64,000 nucleotides of DNA, from positions 62,001-126,000 of the forward strand of contig CAUZBP010000004.1 in assembly GCA_963578105.1 (NCBI GenBank), written 5' to 3'. Shown here piece after piece: positions 54,022 to 62,853 of the stretch. Each line of letters starts with the position of its first letter. The first letter of the stretch is position 1. The DNA is from GCA-2718815 sp963578105 (GTDB lineage Bacteria > Planctomycetota > Planctomycetia > Pirellulales > Pirellulaceae). Under the pieces are notes generated by a model. The model worked only from the letters and a program-made list of their open reading frames with translations. It was not told the origin of the DNA and ran no database searches. The translations under genes and the position numbers were made by a program.

Positions 54022-54328
54022 AGCGGCTTGTTGATCCACAGAGCATGAGAGCGTCAGGTGTGTTTCGAGAGTAGACGTTTGTGTCTGTTGACGATGTTTC
54101 GGTTACGACGATTTGCACTGGCTGCTCGCATTTCCTTCAGCCAGACCCTGGTGCAGGAATGCAATTGCACCGTCGTGTGCAGAAGGTCCCATCAAGAGGC
54201 CGGTCCTCGCAAAGGACGTTCTGTATTTCCAGCGGGCGAGAAAATCTTCAGGCGTTGGATTCCGGCCGGGCTTGTTGTTGCCGGCAGTTGTCAAGGGTTC
54301 ATGACTTGCCGGGTTCGTTTGCGGTCGT
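54022..54328. other. Spacer between the oxygenase-like gene and the formate dehydrogenase operon
   Basis: About 300 bases. Small frames on both strands show no domain. It would hold the promoter for the formate dehydrogenase genes, but no good box pair was found. Confidence 0.4.
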
Positions 54329-54961
54329 TCAACTGCCCGCCAGTGGGTTTGAGGACTTGTTCGGGTCGGTGGGATGGGATGTGTGAAAGTTGAATGAGAA
54401 CGAAATTCGATCTCGCGGACTTTTATGTGGCTCGACCATGTGGGTGAGGTACCCGGGGAAAATAAGCATTAGTCCACTCCTCGGAATAGCGAATGAATTG
54501 ATGGGATTGCGGTAGGTCGGACCGAGTGGGATCGGGTCAATAAAGATAATGTTACCGCTGCGTCTCCCGGCCTGAGAGTCATCAACGTCGATATAGAAAA
54601 CACCGGACCACCGGCATGGCATGTGTGTGTGGGGCGTGTTCCACTCGTCAGCTTTATTGATGTTGAACCAACCGCCGTCCATATGGACATCAAGGCGTGA
54701 TTTGTTTTTGCCAAAATGTTGAAGCGATTCTGTTGCGGTTTGCACCACTTGTTGCTGCAGCCAGATAAGGGGCTCGTCAGAAAAGTGTTGCAAGTTGTTG
54801 GATTGCCACCCCCCCACATTGCTTTTGGCGACGCCCGGATCCTGTTCACGCAATTTCGACACGTAAAGGATTAACTCGGCCTGGCGTTGGGGGAAGTCGT
54901 CCAGGTCTTTTCGGAATAAGGGAACGGGAAACAACCACTCTGCACTTACTTGATTAGCCAT
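54329..54961 (-). CDS. Putative 2OG-Fe(II) oxygenase (TIGR02466-like)
   Basis: A 210-aa protein with a double-stranded beta-helix outline. The metal/2-oxoglutarate residues are visible as HTHMP (HxH region), LTHMVEPH (second His) and RISFSFN (Arg for 2-oxoglutarate). WFNINKADEWNTPHTH and GVFYIDVDD match a family of putative oxygenases also found in phages and marine bacteria. The substrate is unknown. ATG 54961; no operon partner. Confidence 0.8.
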   Translation of the reverse strand: MANQVSAEWLFPVPLFRKDLDDFPQRQAELILYVSKLREQDPGVAKSNVGGWQSNNLQHFSDEPLIWLQQQVVQTATESLQHFGKNKSRLDVHMDGGWFNINKADEWNTPHTHMPCRWSGVFYIDVDDSQAGRRSGNIIFIDPIPLGPTYRNPINSFAIPRSGLMLIFPGYLTHMVEPHKSPRDRISFSFNFHTSHPTDPNKSSNPLAGS

Positions 54962-55413
54962 TCAGATTTCCGCTTGTTGTTGACCATGAACTCGTTCGGC
55001 GACTTCTTCTTGGCAAAACTGGCAGGGCTGAATGCCGGTTGAACGTTTCGAAATGGCCCTGCCCTCCGAGGTATCGATCCTAGCAAACCAGCCTCGCGAT
55101 TTCCAGAAGAGGATCGCCCCCAGGGGAGTGAATTTGTTTTTGGCGGCATCTGGTGACGCCGGGGGCCTGTCTCCGGCGACTACGCGTGGCCCGGGGTTGA
55201 AGCGGGGCTTTGATTCTTCTGACAAGGCGCCGCGTGGAGGAGTTTCGTGCTGCGCCGCGGGGCATGGCGCGTGTGTAAGGCGAGGCAGCCTGGCGGGATT
55301 GTTGTCAGGGGGTGGTGATGGAGTATTACGCGGAAAAAGTTGAAGTGACGACCGTTGAAAAACTCCAGTGACCTGACCTGCCGACCTGTGACGTATTGTG
55401 GAACTGGTGGGGT
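54962..55413. other. Spacer without a recognised gene
   Basis: 452 bases. A minus-strand frame of 202 residues crosses this area but is Arg/Pro/Ser-rich and overlaps the zinc-ribbon gene in another frame, so it is not called. Confidence 0.4.
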
Positions 55414-55887
55414 TCAGCGTGCTCCGCATTCCGAACAACGGTACTCGTAACGGGTGATACCCGGTCCTCGTGAAGGCTTCAGAAGTAATAGGGCTCCGCA
55501 TCGCCGGCAAAACTGAGGATCCTCTTGGGGCGCGTCTCCTCGTTCGTTGCTTTGTTGGCATGGGAGACAAAGTCGCATGTCAGGAAAGATTTCCAGTCGT
55601 TCCGGATCGATTGTCTGGCCGCAGCTGTCGCACTTCCGGGGGCTACCCCATGCGTCGTCGTCCAGTTCGTTGCCAAGCGACAAAGTCAAACCGATGTGGT
55701 CACAGGCGGTACATTTCAAGTTGTTCAGAGAACTTCGGAGCAGTTCCCACAACACCTCCCATTCGACATCGTGATTGCGACGCAGCATGCCACGCGAAGA
55801 AAGCCTCCGCACAATCCCCCCGGTTGCCAGTATCTCTGTGTGTTGACAACTCGGGCAGTTCAATTCAGCCAGTTTTGGTGAAGACAT
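55414..55887 (-). CDS. Zinc-ribbon protein with a DksA/TraR-type finger
   Basis: A 157-aa protein with four CxxC pairs: CPSC and CTAC in the N-terminal half, CDSC/CLPC around the middle, and CRRC/CSEC at the end. The middle finger, CDSCGQTIDPERLEIFPDMRLC, matches the DksA/TraR C4 zinc finger (CxxCGxxI..RL..P). The coiled-coil acidic tip of DksA is missing, so a direct RNA-polymerase role is unlikely. The last pair looks like a generic zinc ribbon. ATG 55887 has GGAG 4 bases upstream. Function unknown. Confidence 0.75.
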   Translation of the reverse strand: MSSPKLAELNCPSCQHTEILATGGIVRRLSSRGMLRRNHDVEWEVLWELLRSSLNNLKCTACDHIGLTLSLGNELDDDAWGSPRKCDSCGQTIDPERLEIFPDMRLCLPCQQSNERGDAPQEDPQFCRRCGALLLLKPSRGPGITRYEYRCSECGAR

Positions 55888-56136
55888 GTTTCTCCGGTTT
55901 GACAACAACGCAGGCCGGGATTGTAAGCGGGAATATCAAGATCCTTGTGTCTCGAGGGCAACCCGCCGGTGGGGTCCTCGTGGGTCGCTGGCAAGGAGGG
56001 CCATCCAGATTGACGATCTCTGTTCTTTTTTGAACGCCCGCCGTCAAGCTTCCCGGTCGGGTTGATGAGCGACTGCGCGGCAACGTCATGCAATGTCATC
56101 AGGTGATGGTTTTTTTTGATCTGTGTGGAACGCACT

Positions 56137-58551
56137 TCAATCAATGTAAACGGACAACTGTTTGTATAAGTCGCGAAAACGGATGCACCAATCCTGGTCT
56201 GCGGTGTTTTGCTGACTGCACTTCTGCACCTCGGGGTAAACGGATGTGGATAGCTGATAGATGATGTTTTGTAGCGGGCGAACGTTGACTTGCGTGTCCA
56301 TTGCTTCGGCGATGGAAACGAGTAACTGAGATTGTTCCAGTAACCCGGTGTCTTGTGGACGGGCGCGGAGTGCATCTGCTTTTTCGCGCAACCGCTGTTC
56401 AAGGAGATAACTCAAGCCCGCGGTATCCATGTGAACACGCCACAGCCGGGCCTTGTCAAAGAGTTCCTGAATGTGTTCGGAGTCGACTTCCTGTTCCAGT
56501 GCCTTTCGTAAATCAAGATTTAAAACATAATCGGCCGCCATTTGAAACGCTTTTGGGTTGGGGGCACCGAGACCCGCCAGGAATGACATGGCCGGTGCGT
56601 TTTGTTCAAACAATTGCCGATAGGCCCTTTCGGCGGGTCCCGAATCAAGGATTAAGTTCAGTATCTTGCGCTGTTTATCTCGGAACAGGGAGCGTATGGA
56701 ATACGTTGACGCATGGAAATGTTGATCGAGCAGGCCTGCGACCACGGGGAATTCGGCGTGCTGAAAGGCTTCCGTCACTTGACGCACGAACGATTGGTAC
56801 GCGTCGTCATCTTCGTAGGGGTGTACCCCGCCGTGCAAATTGTGGTCACCCCAGTGAATGACACCAAAGCAAAGTCGAGCTTTTTCTAAAGTGATCGACG
56901 AGCGGATAGTAGCTTGCCCCACTGCCAGTTTCGCACGGCCTGTTTTGTGAACTTGGAAATCCTGGAGATTGGCGGTGTAGCAGGCCAGCGTGTTTTCCTG
57001 TTGGTAATCCTCAAACAGGGAACTGACCGCGAAGTGGGCTCCCACGGCGGCCAGGTCGATGCGTGCGGAACGAACATGTTTTTCGTAAAGGTGTCGTCCG
57101 TCCTGATGTTCCGGGAGGTTACTTGTGGCCAAAGCCAAACGGTCGCAAAACCCTGTTTCGAGATCGATATCGAGAAGTTGCTCGGCCAGTTGGATGGCGC
57201 GTCCCGCGTAGTGCAACACCTGCACGGTTTCGATTCCCGATAAGTCATTAAAAAACCAGCCGCAACTGGTATACATCAACATGCACTGTCGTTGGATCTC
57301 CAGCAGTTGCATGGCATTGGATGAGACGGCGTCTCCCAGTCTGTGGTCAGTATGCTTTTCAAGAAAACGCTTTACCGACTCCTCTGAGCGGTCCAGGACA
57401 ACGTCGATGTATCCGTTGCGTGCCGCCCACGGTTCGGTGAACATCTGGCTTCCCATTTTTTCAAACGGATCGCGCAGGGAGTCACGCAGCCAGTCCAGGG
57501 CGTCACGCAGGGGACCCCGCCAGCTTTGATTCCATCCGTCCTGGCCTCCCGTGTTGCATCCGCAGTCACTTCGCCAACGCTCGACGCCATGCACACAACT
57601 CCAGGAACTGTTTTCAAAAATGCGTACTTCGTGTGTGGGGGGATGCTGTTCGAGGAATTCACCGTAATTTGTTATTTTGGCGGACTCTGTTTTGTTGATG
57701 TGGTGCAGCGCGTAAGCCAGGGCCATGTCACCTTGGCTGTGGTGATGACCGTAAGTTTCCCCGTCAGTGGCAATGTGAATAAGCTGGGGCCAGTCCCGCT
57801 GATCGGAAGCGGCGCCGATCAGACGGTCCGCCAGGAAGTCGCCACGGTTCAAAAGTCCCTCGAAAGCGACCGCTTGGGAAATGGGTCCATCATAAAAGAA
57901 AAGTGCAAATCGTCGTTTTGATGGAAGTCGAATCTCGTAAGCCATGGTCGGATCGATGCGTCCACCAGTTACGTCATGCCAATTGCGACCTCGGAACCGC
58001 CGGACCTGACTCGCTTGCGAGGGTGCCAGGATTGTGTAGCGCAGGCCGTGGTCAGCAAGGATTTCGAGCGTTTCCAAGTCGACTGCGGTTTCGCCAAGCC
58101 ACAGGCCCTCGGGCGGTCGACCGAAGCGGTGTTCGAAATCACGCAAGCCCCAGCAGACCTGCGTTATTTTGTCTTGGCGGTTCGCCAGCGGCATGATCAT
58201 GTGGTTGTAAACTTGTGCTATCGCGGTACCGTGTCCCGAGAACAGCTGCTGACTTTCACGGTCGGCTGCCAGAATAAGTTGATAAGTGGTCGACGCGTGG
58301 TCTTCCATCCATGCGAGCAGCGTGGGCCCGACATTAAAGCTTGTGTGGGCGTAGTTGTTGACGATCTTGACGATCCGTCCCTCGCCATCCAGGATCCTGG
58401 CGGCCGCATTGGGCTCGTAGCACTCTGCCGTGATCCGTTCGTTCCAGTTGTGGTACGGGTAGGCGGAATCCTGTGTTTCAATCTCCTCCAGCCAGGGGTT
58501 CTCGCGGGGTGGCTGATAGTAATGGCCGTGAATGCAGATAAAACATTCCAC
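56137..58551 (-). CDS. Glycoside hydrolase family 57 (DUF3536) protein
   Basis: An 804-aa protein. The GH57 TIM-like domain starts CIHGHYYQPPRENPWLEEIE; the nucleophile region is EGLWLGETAVDLETL and the second acidic residue is in IHIATDGETYGHHH. The second half is the DUF3536 region (from about residue 330). GH57 enzymes cut or branch alpha-glucans such as glycogen; the DUF3536 subgroup is uncharacterised to my knowledge. There is no signal peptide, so it acts in the cytoplasm, perhaps on storage glucan. Start ATG 58551. It is separated by about 246 bases from the upstream UbiB gene on the same strand. Confidence 0.88.
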   Translation of the reverse strand: MECFICIHGHYYQPPRENPWLEEIETQDSAYPYHNWNERITAECYEPNAAARILDGEGRIVKIVNNYAHTSFNVGPTLLAWMEDHASTTYQLILAADRESQQLFSGHGTAIAQVYNHMIMPLANRQDKITQVCWGLRDFEHRFGRPPEGLWLGETAVDLETLEILADHGLRYTILAPSQASQVRRFRGRNWHDVTGGRIDPTMAYEIRLPSKRRFALFFYDGPISQAVAFEGLLNRGDFLADRLIGAASDQRDWPQLIHIATDGETYGHHHSQGDMALAYALHHINKTESAKITNYGEFLEQHPPTHEVRIFENSSWSCVHGVERWRSDCGCNTGGQDGWNQSWRGPLRDALDWLRDSLRDPFEKMGSQMFTEPWAARNGYIDVVLDRSEESVKRFLEKHTDHRLGDAVSSNAMQLLEIQRQCMLMYTSCGWFFNDLSGIETVQVLHYAGRAIQLAEQLLDIDLETGFCDRLALATSNLPEHQDGRHLYEKHVRSARIDLAAVGAHFAVSSLFEDYQQENTLACYTANLQDFQVHKTGRAKLAVGQATIRSSITLEKARLCFGVIHWGDHNLHGGVHPYEDDDAYQSFVRQVTEAFQHAEFPVVAGLLDQHFHASTYSIRSLFRDKQRKILNLILDSGPAERAYRQLFEQNAPAMSFLAGLGAPNPKAFQMAADYVLNLDLRKALEQEVDSEHIQELFDKARLWRVHMDTAGLSYLLEQRLREKADALRARPQDTGLLEQSQLLVSIAEAMDTQVNVRPLQNIIYQLSTSVYPEVQKCSQQNTADQDWCIRFRDLYKQLSVYID

Positions 58552-58797
58552 TGATCGATCCCTGATATGGCCAATGCCGATTCCACGTCGAGAAACTAGA
58601 ACAGCCGGCCTATCTTAGCAACTTGGAAGGCAGTCACCAGTGGGCGGGAAAGGAACCAGGAAGGTATCCAGAAAGGAATTTAAAAAGGCATCCGATTTGG
58701 TGCCTTCCTGATACCAATCGTCACGTCCGCGCTTCCGGTAGCACGGTAGTGGGTCCCGGTTCAGAGCCAATTGCGAAGGTGCGAGAGTCGGCTGCCA

Positions 58798-60519
58798 CTA
58801 ATCCCGGCTGTCCAGGTGCCCGGATTTTGAAATGGCTCGAATTAATCTCAGTCCCAGCAGCAGGCTCACGACGCAACCTCCGAGTCCGAGAATGGAAACG
58901 TCATGGAGACCAAAATGAGACTCGTTGTGAAAGAAGAGCGGTGGAACGTTGCGGCTGAGCATCAGGGAGGAGCCCAGGAATAAGGCGCTGGCAAGCATGC
59001 CCATGACAAGTCGATTGACGGAAGGCGCCAGGCCGCGATGATCCAGGTGAACATCCAGACGACCCGTGCGGATCTGGTCAACGATTTCCATCAGTCGACG
59101 GGGAAGAACTTCGGCCAGGTATTCCAGTTCATTATAAAGTCTGTGAAGTTTCTTGATGCGCCGGGCGGGCGAGAGGCGACGCCACATGATTTTGTAGCGG
59201 AACGGAGCCATCACCTCGATCAAACTGAAGCGAGGGTTTATCAAGCGGGCGGTTCCATCCAGGGTGACCAGCGTCTTGATGAGCATTGCCACTTGTGTAG
59301 GAAGGGTGATCTCGTGGCGCCGAATCATTTCCGTGATTTCGTTTAAAGCACCGCTCAAGTCGAAGTGGGTGAGAGATTGCGTGCCGTAGTCCGCTACAAA
59401 ATCTCCCAGGTCCGAAGTCAACGAAGCCTCATCGAGATCAGAAGGCGTGGCACCGACACGCATGACGATCCGGGTCAGATGTCCGGCGTCTCGACTGATA
59501 ATGGCCAGCAGCATCTCCTCGATGTCCTCACGCAGTCGTTCGTCGATGCGCCCTACGTTACCGAAGTCGAAAAGTCCGATGACATTTCCGGGTAAAATAA
59601 GGAGATTTCCGGGATGAGGGTCGGCGTGAAATATTCCATGGTCGAAAATCATCTGCATGTAGAGTTCGCCACCGCGACGGGCAACCTCTTTCAGGTCACA
59701 ATCGGCAGCCAGCAGGGCAGCGGAGTCGGATAGCTTGATGCCTTCCAGCTTTTCCATTGTCAGGACATGAGGAGTGGAAAGTTCGCTGTGCGGTTTGGGG
59801 ATACACACGGAAGTTTGATGAGCAAATTGCGTGGAAAATTGCTGGAGATTCCGTTCTTCACGTCCAAAGTCCAGCTCGCGCCTCAATGCTCTTTGAAACT
59901 CGGCCACCGTGGCGACAGGTCGATAAGGAGTAAACTCCGGCAAGCGTTCCGCCAGTTGCGCCATGCCGGCGAGTATTTCGAGATCCTTTTGAACGGTTTT
60001 TTGAATTCCCGTTCGCTGGACTTTAACAACGACCTCTTCACCCGAATTTAGGCGGGCGGCATGCACCTGCCCGATCGACGCCGAAGCCAACGGGACGTCG
60101 TTGAAATCGGCAAACAAGTCTTCGATAGGTTGTCCCAGCTCGTGTTCGACTGTTGCTCGAACCGTTTTGGGTGGATCGGCCGGAACGTCCGATTGCAGAC
60201 GCGAAAGTTCCTCCGCCAGGTTCACGCCCACTACGTCAGGTCGCGTACTTAAGAGTTGGCCCAATTTGATAAACGTCGGGCCCAATTCGGTGAGTGCCAT
60301 GCGGATACGCGCTTCATGCGTGTGGTGCGTCAGGCTTTCTCCTGCTTTGCTCTTGAGTAAGCCTTTTGCAAAATCGATCGGCACGCGGCTTAACCAATCG
60401 GCCAAACCGTACTTGCTGAGCACGCCAATGATCTCGGTCCAGCGATTGATGTGTCGGTAGAATTGCGGGATCGAAGTGATGTTCAGTAGACCGAGCTTCG
60501 TGGAAGCTTTACGATGCAT
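58798..60519 (-). CDS. AarF/UbiB-family atypical kinase
   Basis: A 573-aa protein-kinase-like ATPase. Signatures: KLGQLLSTRPDV (the KxGQ motif), LASASIGQVHAARL (Ala-rich loop), the Lys in VVVKVQR, HADPHPGNLL and DFGNVG. Two membrane helices lie at the C-terminus (about residues 505-530 and 540-565; MLASALFLGSSLML and LGGCVVSLLLGLRL). UbiB members support quinone synthesis or lipid homeostasis; this one is of the wider AarF/ABC1 group. Start ATG. No quinone gene is adjacent, so the precise job is unassigned. Confidence 0.92.
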   Translation of the reverse strand: MHRKASTKLGLLNITSIPQFYRHINRWTEIIGVLSKYGLADWLSRVPIDFAKGLLKSKAGESLTHHTHEARIRMALTELGPTFIKLGQLLSTRPDVVGVNLAEELSRLQSDVPADPPKTVRATVEHELGQPIEDLFADFNDVPLASASIGQVHAARLNSGEEVVVKVQRTGIQKTVQKDLEILAGMAQLAERLPEFTPYRPVATVAEFQRALRRELDFGREERNLQQFSTQFAHQTSVCIPKPHSELSTPHVLTMEKLEGIKLSDSAALLAADCDLKEVARRGGELYMQMIFDHGIFHADPHPGNLLILPGNVIGLFDFGNVGRIDERLREDIEEMLLAIISRDAGHLTRIVMRVGATPSDLDEASLTSDLGDFVADYGTQSLTHFDLSGALNEITEMIRRHEITLPTQVAMLIKTLVTLDGTARLINPRFSLIEVMAPFRYKIMWRRLSPARRIKKLHRLYNELEYLAEVLPRRLMEIVDQIRTGRLDVHLDHRGLAPSVNRLVMGMLASALFLGSSLMLSRNVPPLFFHNESHFGLHDVSILGLGGCVVSLLLGLRLIRAISKSGHLDSRD

Positions 60520-60604
60520 GGTGTCGAATGCCTCGCCGCAAGGGTTCCCCGCAATGCTACCAGACGTTGTCTCCGTCCGGCAGGTGACGCCAGCGTCGTG
60601 TCGC

Positions 60605-61660
60605 TCAGGGTGATCCCGCAGGCAGCTGGTAGCCTGTTTTAGTCAGCCGGATTCGGTACAGACTGGTACCGGCGGTAATATACAAGGTTCTCCGTTCAGT
60701 ACCGCGCCCGAACCCTACGTTCGTCGGTACCTCTGTCTTGATGTAAGCCACTTCAGCCCCCGAGGGTGCATAGACGCAAATTCCAGGGCGTGTCTCATCA
60801 CGAACCGCGACATACAGGTTGCCTTCGGTGTCAACTGTCAGGCCGTCTGGGCCATCTTCCGGGTAATAGTTCACAAATTGCTTACGAAAGGTGGCCGTCC
60901 CCTCCGGTGTTAAATCATAGGCAAGTAGGGCCATTCGTCCTTTGCGCGTCGGTGCATCTTCCAGGCGTCCGATCCCAAAACTCCCGTTGTCATTGCTCAC
61001 GACGTACAAGCTTTTCTGGTCGGGTGAAATGGCAACCCCGTTGGGTTTTCCCACGTCGGTGAGGATGCGGTGGATTGAAGCATCCGGGTCAATGCGATAA
61101 ACGCCCATGACGGGTTGATCGATCGGTTCGTGTCCCAGATATCTGGGATCACTGAAATAGATGCGTCCCTTTTCGTCGATGGCCAAATCGTTGGGTGCGT
61201 TGAAGCGACGTCCCTCGTAGTATGCGGCCAAGATCACCGTTTTTCCTGTTTTCATGTTCGTGCGGGTCACCCGCCGACCGCCATCATCGGCTCCTTCGCA
61301 GACAACCATATTGCCATGGGAATCGAACTTGATCCCGTTGGACATCCCACTTGGAGAGCGAAACACGGAGGCTTTGCCGGTACGGGGATTGAATTTCCAG
61401 ATATGTCCAGCTTCGGGATTTCCATGCGGATCCCGGGTGCTGTGCGTAAATGTGATTTCACTGAAATAAATCATTCCATCCGGCGCAGAGATCACGCCTT
61501 CGGTAAGACTTCGGGTCGTGAAAAGCTTTTCAAGTTTGGCGCCGGGTGCAACGATTGTTTCGGCGAGACAGGGAGGGACGGAAAGCGAAGTGACAGCCAC
61601 GGCCAGTAAAGCGAAGCGAACGACAGGAGGAAGTTTGGGTTGGAATGTGACGTGTTTCAT
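60605..61660 (-). CDS. Exported SMP-30/gluconolactonase-like protein
   Basis: A 351-aa protein with a signal peptide (FALLAVAVTSLSVPPCLA). The six-bladed propeller shows the metal-site residues of the SMP-30 family: EGVISAPDGMIYFSE (Glu), FNAPNDLAIDEKG (Asn), VGKPNGVAISPDQK (Asn) and EDGPDGLTVDTEGN (Asp). Such enzymes hydrolyse sugar lactones or organophosphates; secreted planctomycete forms are frequent and their substrates unknown. GAGG lies about 8 bases before the ATG. It stands apart from neighbours. Confidence 0.9.
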   Translation of the reverse strand: MKHVTFQPKLPPVVRFALLAVAVTSLSVPPCLAETIVAPGAKLEKLFTTRSLTEGVISAPDGMIYFSEITFTHSTRDPHGNPEAGHIWKFNPRTGKASVFRSPSGMSNGIKFDSHGNMVVCEGADDGGRRVTRTNMKTGKTVILAAYYEGRRFNAPNDLAIDEKGRIYFSDPRYLGHEPIDQPVMGVYRIDPDASIHRILTDVGKPNGVAISPDQKSLYVVSNDNGSFGIGRLEDAPTRKGRMALLAYDLTPEGTATFRKQFVNYYPEDGPDGLTVDTEGNLYVAVRDETRPGICVYAPSGAEVAYIKTEVPTNVGFGRGTERRTLYITAGTSLYRIRLTKTGYQLPAGSP

Positions 61661-61905
61661 GGTGAAATCCTCGGTAGCAAGATTATGAAAGCAGGTGCCT
61701 GCGAATGAACGAAATCGTGCTGGGTCACAAGACGTCTAGTTCTATCATATATCTCGGGGCGGCACAGCATGCGATGCCATCCCCGAGCAGAAGATACCTG
61801 GGAGCGGGAAGGCCGGAGGCGGATGGCACAACACGGCGAAGGGCCGTTGCTTGTCACATGGTTTCCTGCCGGTTGTCCGGTCCTCGGTTGGATTCGGAGG
61901 TGTTG

Positions 61906-62322
61906 TCAGTTGTTCAGTGAATTGTTGTTTTCCTGCCCGTCATTTTCTCCTTCATCCGTCAGCGAACGAAACTGGTTCAGGAGATCCTCGACCGAAGGGT
62001 TTTGCAGTTCAGAGAGTCCCAGGTCCTTGGCAACTTGTAATCCGGCGCCATATTTTTCGACCAGATCTAACAGTAGGTCGCGACTGGGACCCAGTTGTTC
62101 CAGGAACTGGCTACTGTCGGCAAGTTGTTGGTTAGCACTTACGAGCTTCGTTTGTGTGTCTCGGAGTTCGGCGAGGAGGTTCGCGTTCTCTTGCTGTAGT
62201 TTTTCCTGTTCAGCTTGAAGTTCGGCCAGTTGTGATTGCAGTGACCGTGTCTGTCCAGTGCCGCAACCCGATAGACCGATGCCAAGTAGCACGTAACACG
62301 AGAGCCGGGTGAAGGTTTGCAT
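61906..62322 (-). CDS. Coiled-coil lipoprotein
   Basis: A 138-aa lipoprotein: hydrophobic signal ending LSGC, then a heptad-like coiled coil (residues about 25-70, QSQLAELQAEQEKLQQEN and onward), and an acidic Asn-rich tail. ATG 62322 has AGAGG about 9 bases upstream; the longer frame from 62424 adds an unrelated N-terminus that would hide the signal. No specific family is known to me; it may be a structural envelope protein. It converges with nothing; the SMP-30 gene lies 245 bases to the left on the same strand. Confidence 0.75.
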   Translation of the reverse strand: MQTFTRLSCYVLLGIGLSGCGTGQTRSLQSQLAELQAEQEKLQQENANLLAELRDTQTKLVSANQQLADSSQFLEQLGPSRDLLLDLVEKYGAGLQVAKDLGLSELQNPSVEDLLNQFRSLTDEGENDGQENNNSLNN

Positions 62323-62853
62323 AAGGGAATACCTCTGATGAAGAGCGTGTGGATGGACTCTGGATTTCAAAAAGAGTTTTGATTGTAACAGGTGTTCATG
62401 CCAAGTCACTGCTGCGCCATTCAACTCTCTCCTTACCAGCCATTTGCGGGACCGACCGAGTTTCAGTCTGGCACCTTAGTATATATCTTGCCCGGGCGGT
62501 GAAACATCCACCAGCCGTGTCCGGTGTTTGGTAATCGTGGAACATGTGATCCCCATTTTTTGTTCCCAGACGTCCGCGCCGAGTTGACGTCGCCGGTCTT
62601 TTGGAAAACCCCGCCCGTTACACCCGAAAGCTCGTGTAGTTGATTTGCGCCAGACCGCGGCCGACTGATGGTGGATCTTCCTTGCCAATTTGACGCAAAG
62701 TCGTGTTCGCTGTGCAAACCGCAACTTTTGGGACTAGAAACACAAGTTACGGGATGGTAGTTATGAACGATTGGTCGGCTTTCGGTGATGCAATCCAGTG
62801 GTTCAGTCCAGTAAGTATTCGGCCCGGAGAACGCTCCGAAGAATTGGCGAGTT
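62323..62853. other. Spacer between the coiled-coil lipoprotein and the terminal gene
   Basis: 531 bases. A plus-strand frame at 62703-63077 starts here but overlaps the more protein-like terminal gene in another frame and is rejected. No repeat, terminator or firm promoter found. Confidence 0.4.

Noticed and set aside
54962..55570. 202-aa minus-strand frame
   Set aside because: Arg/Pro/Ser-rich and overlapping the zinc-ribbon gene in another frame.
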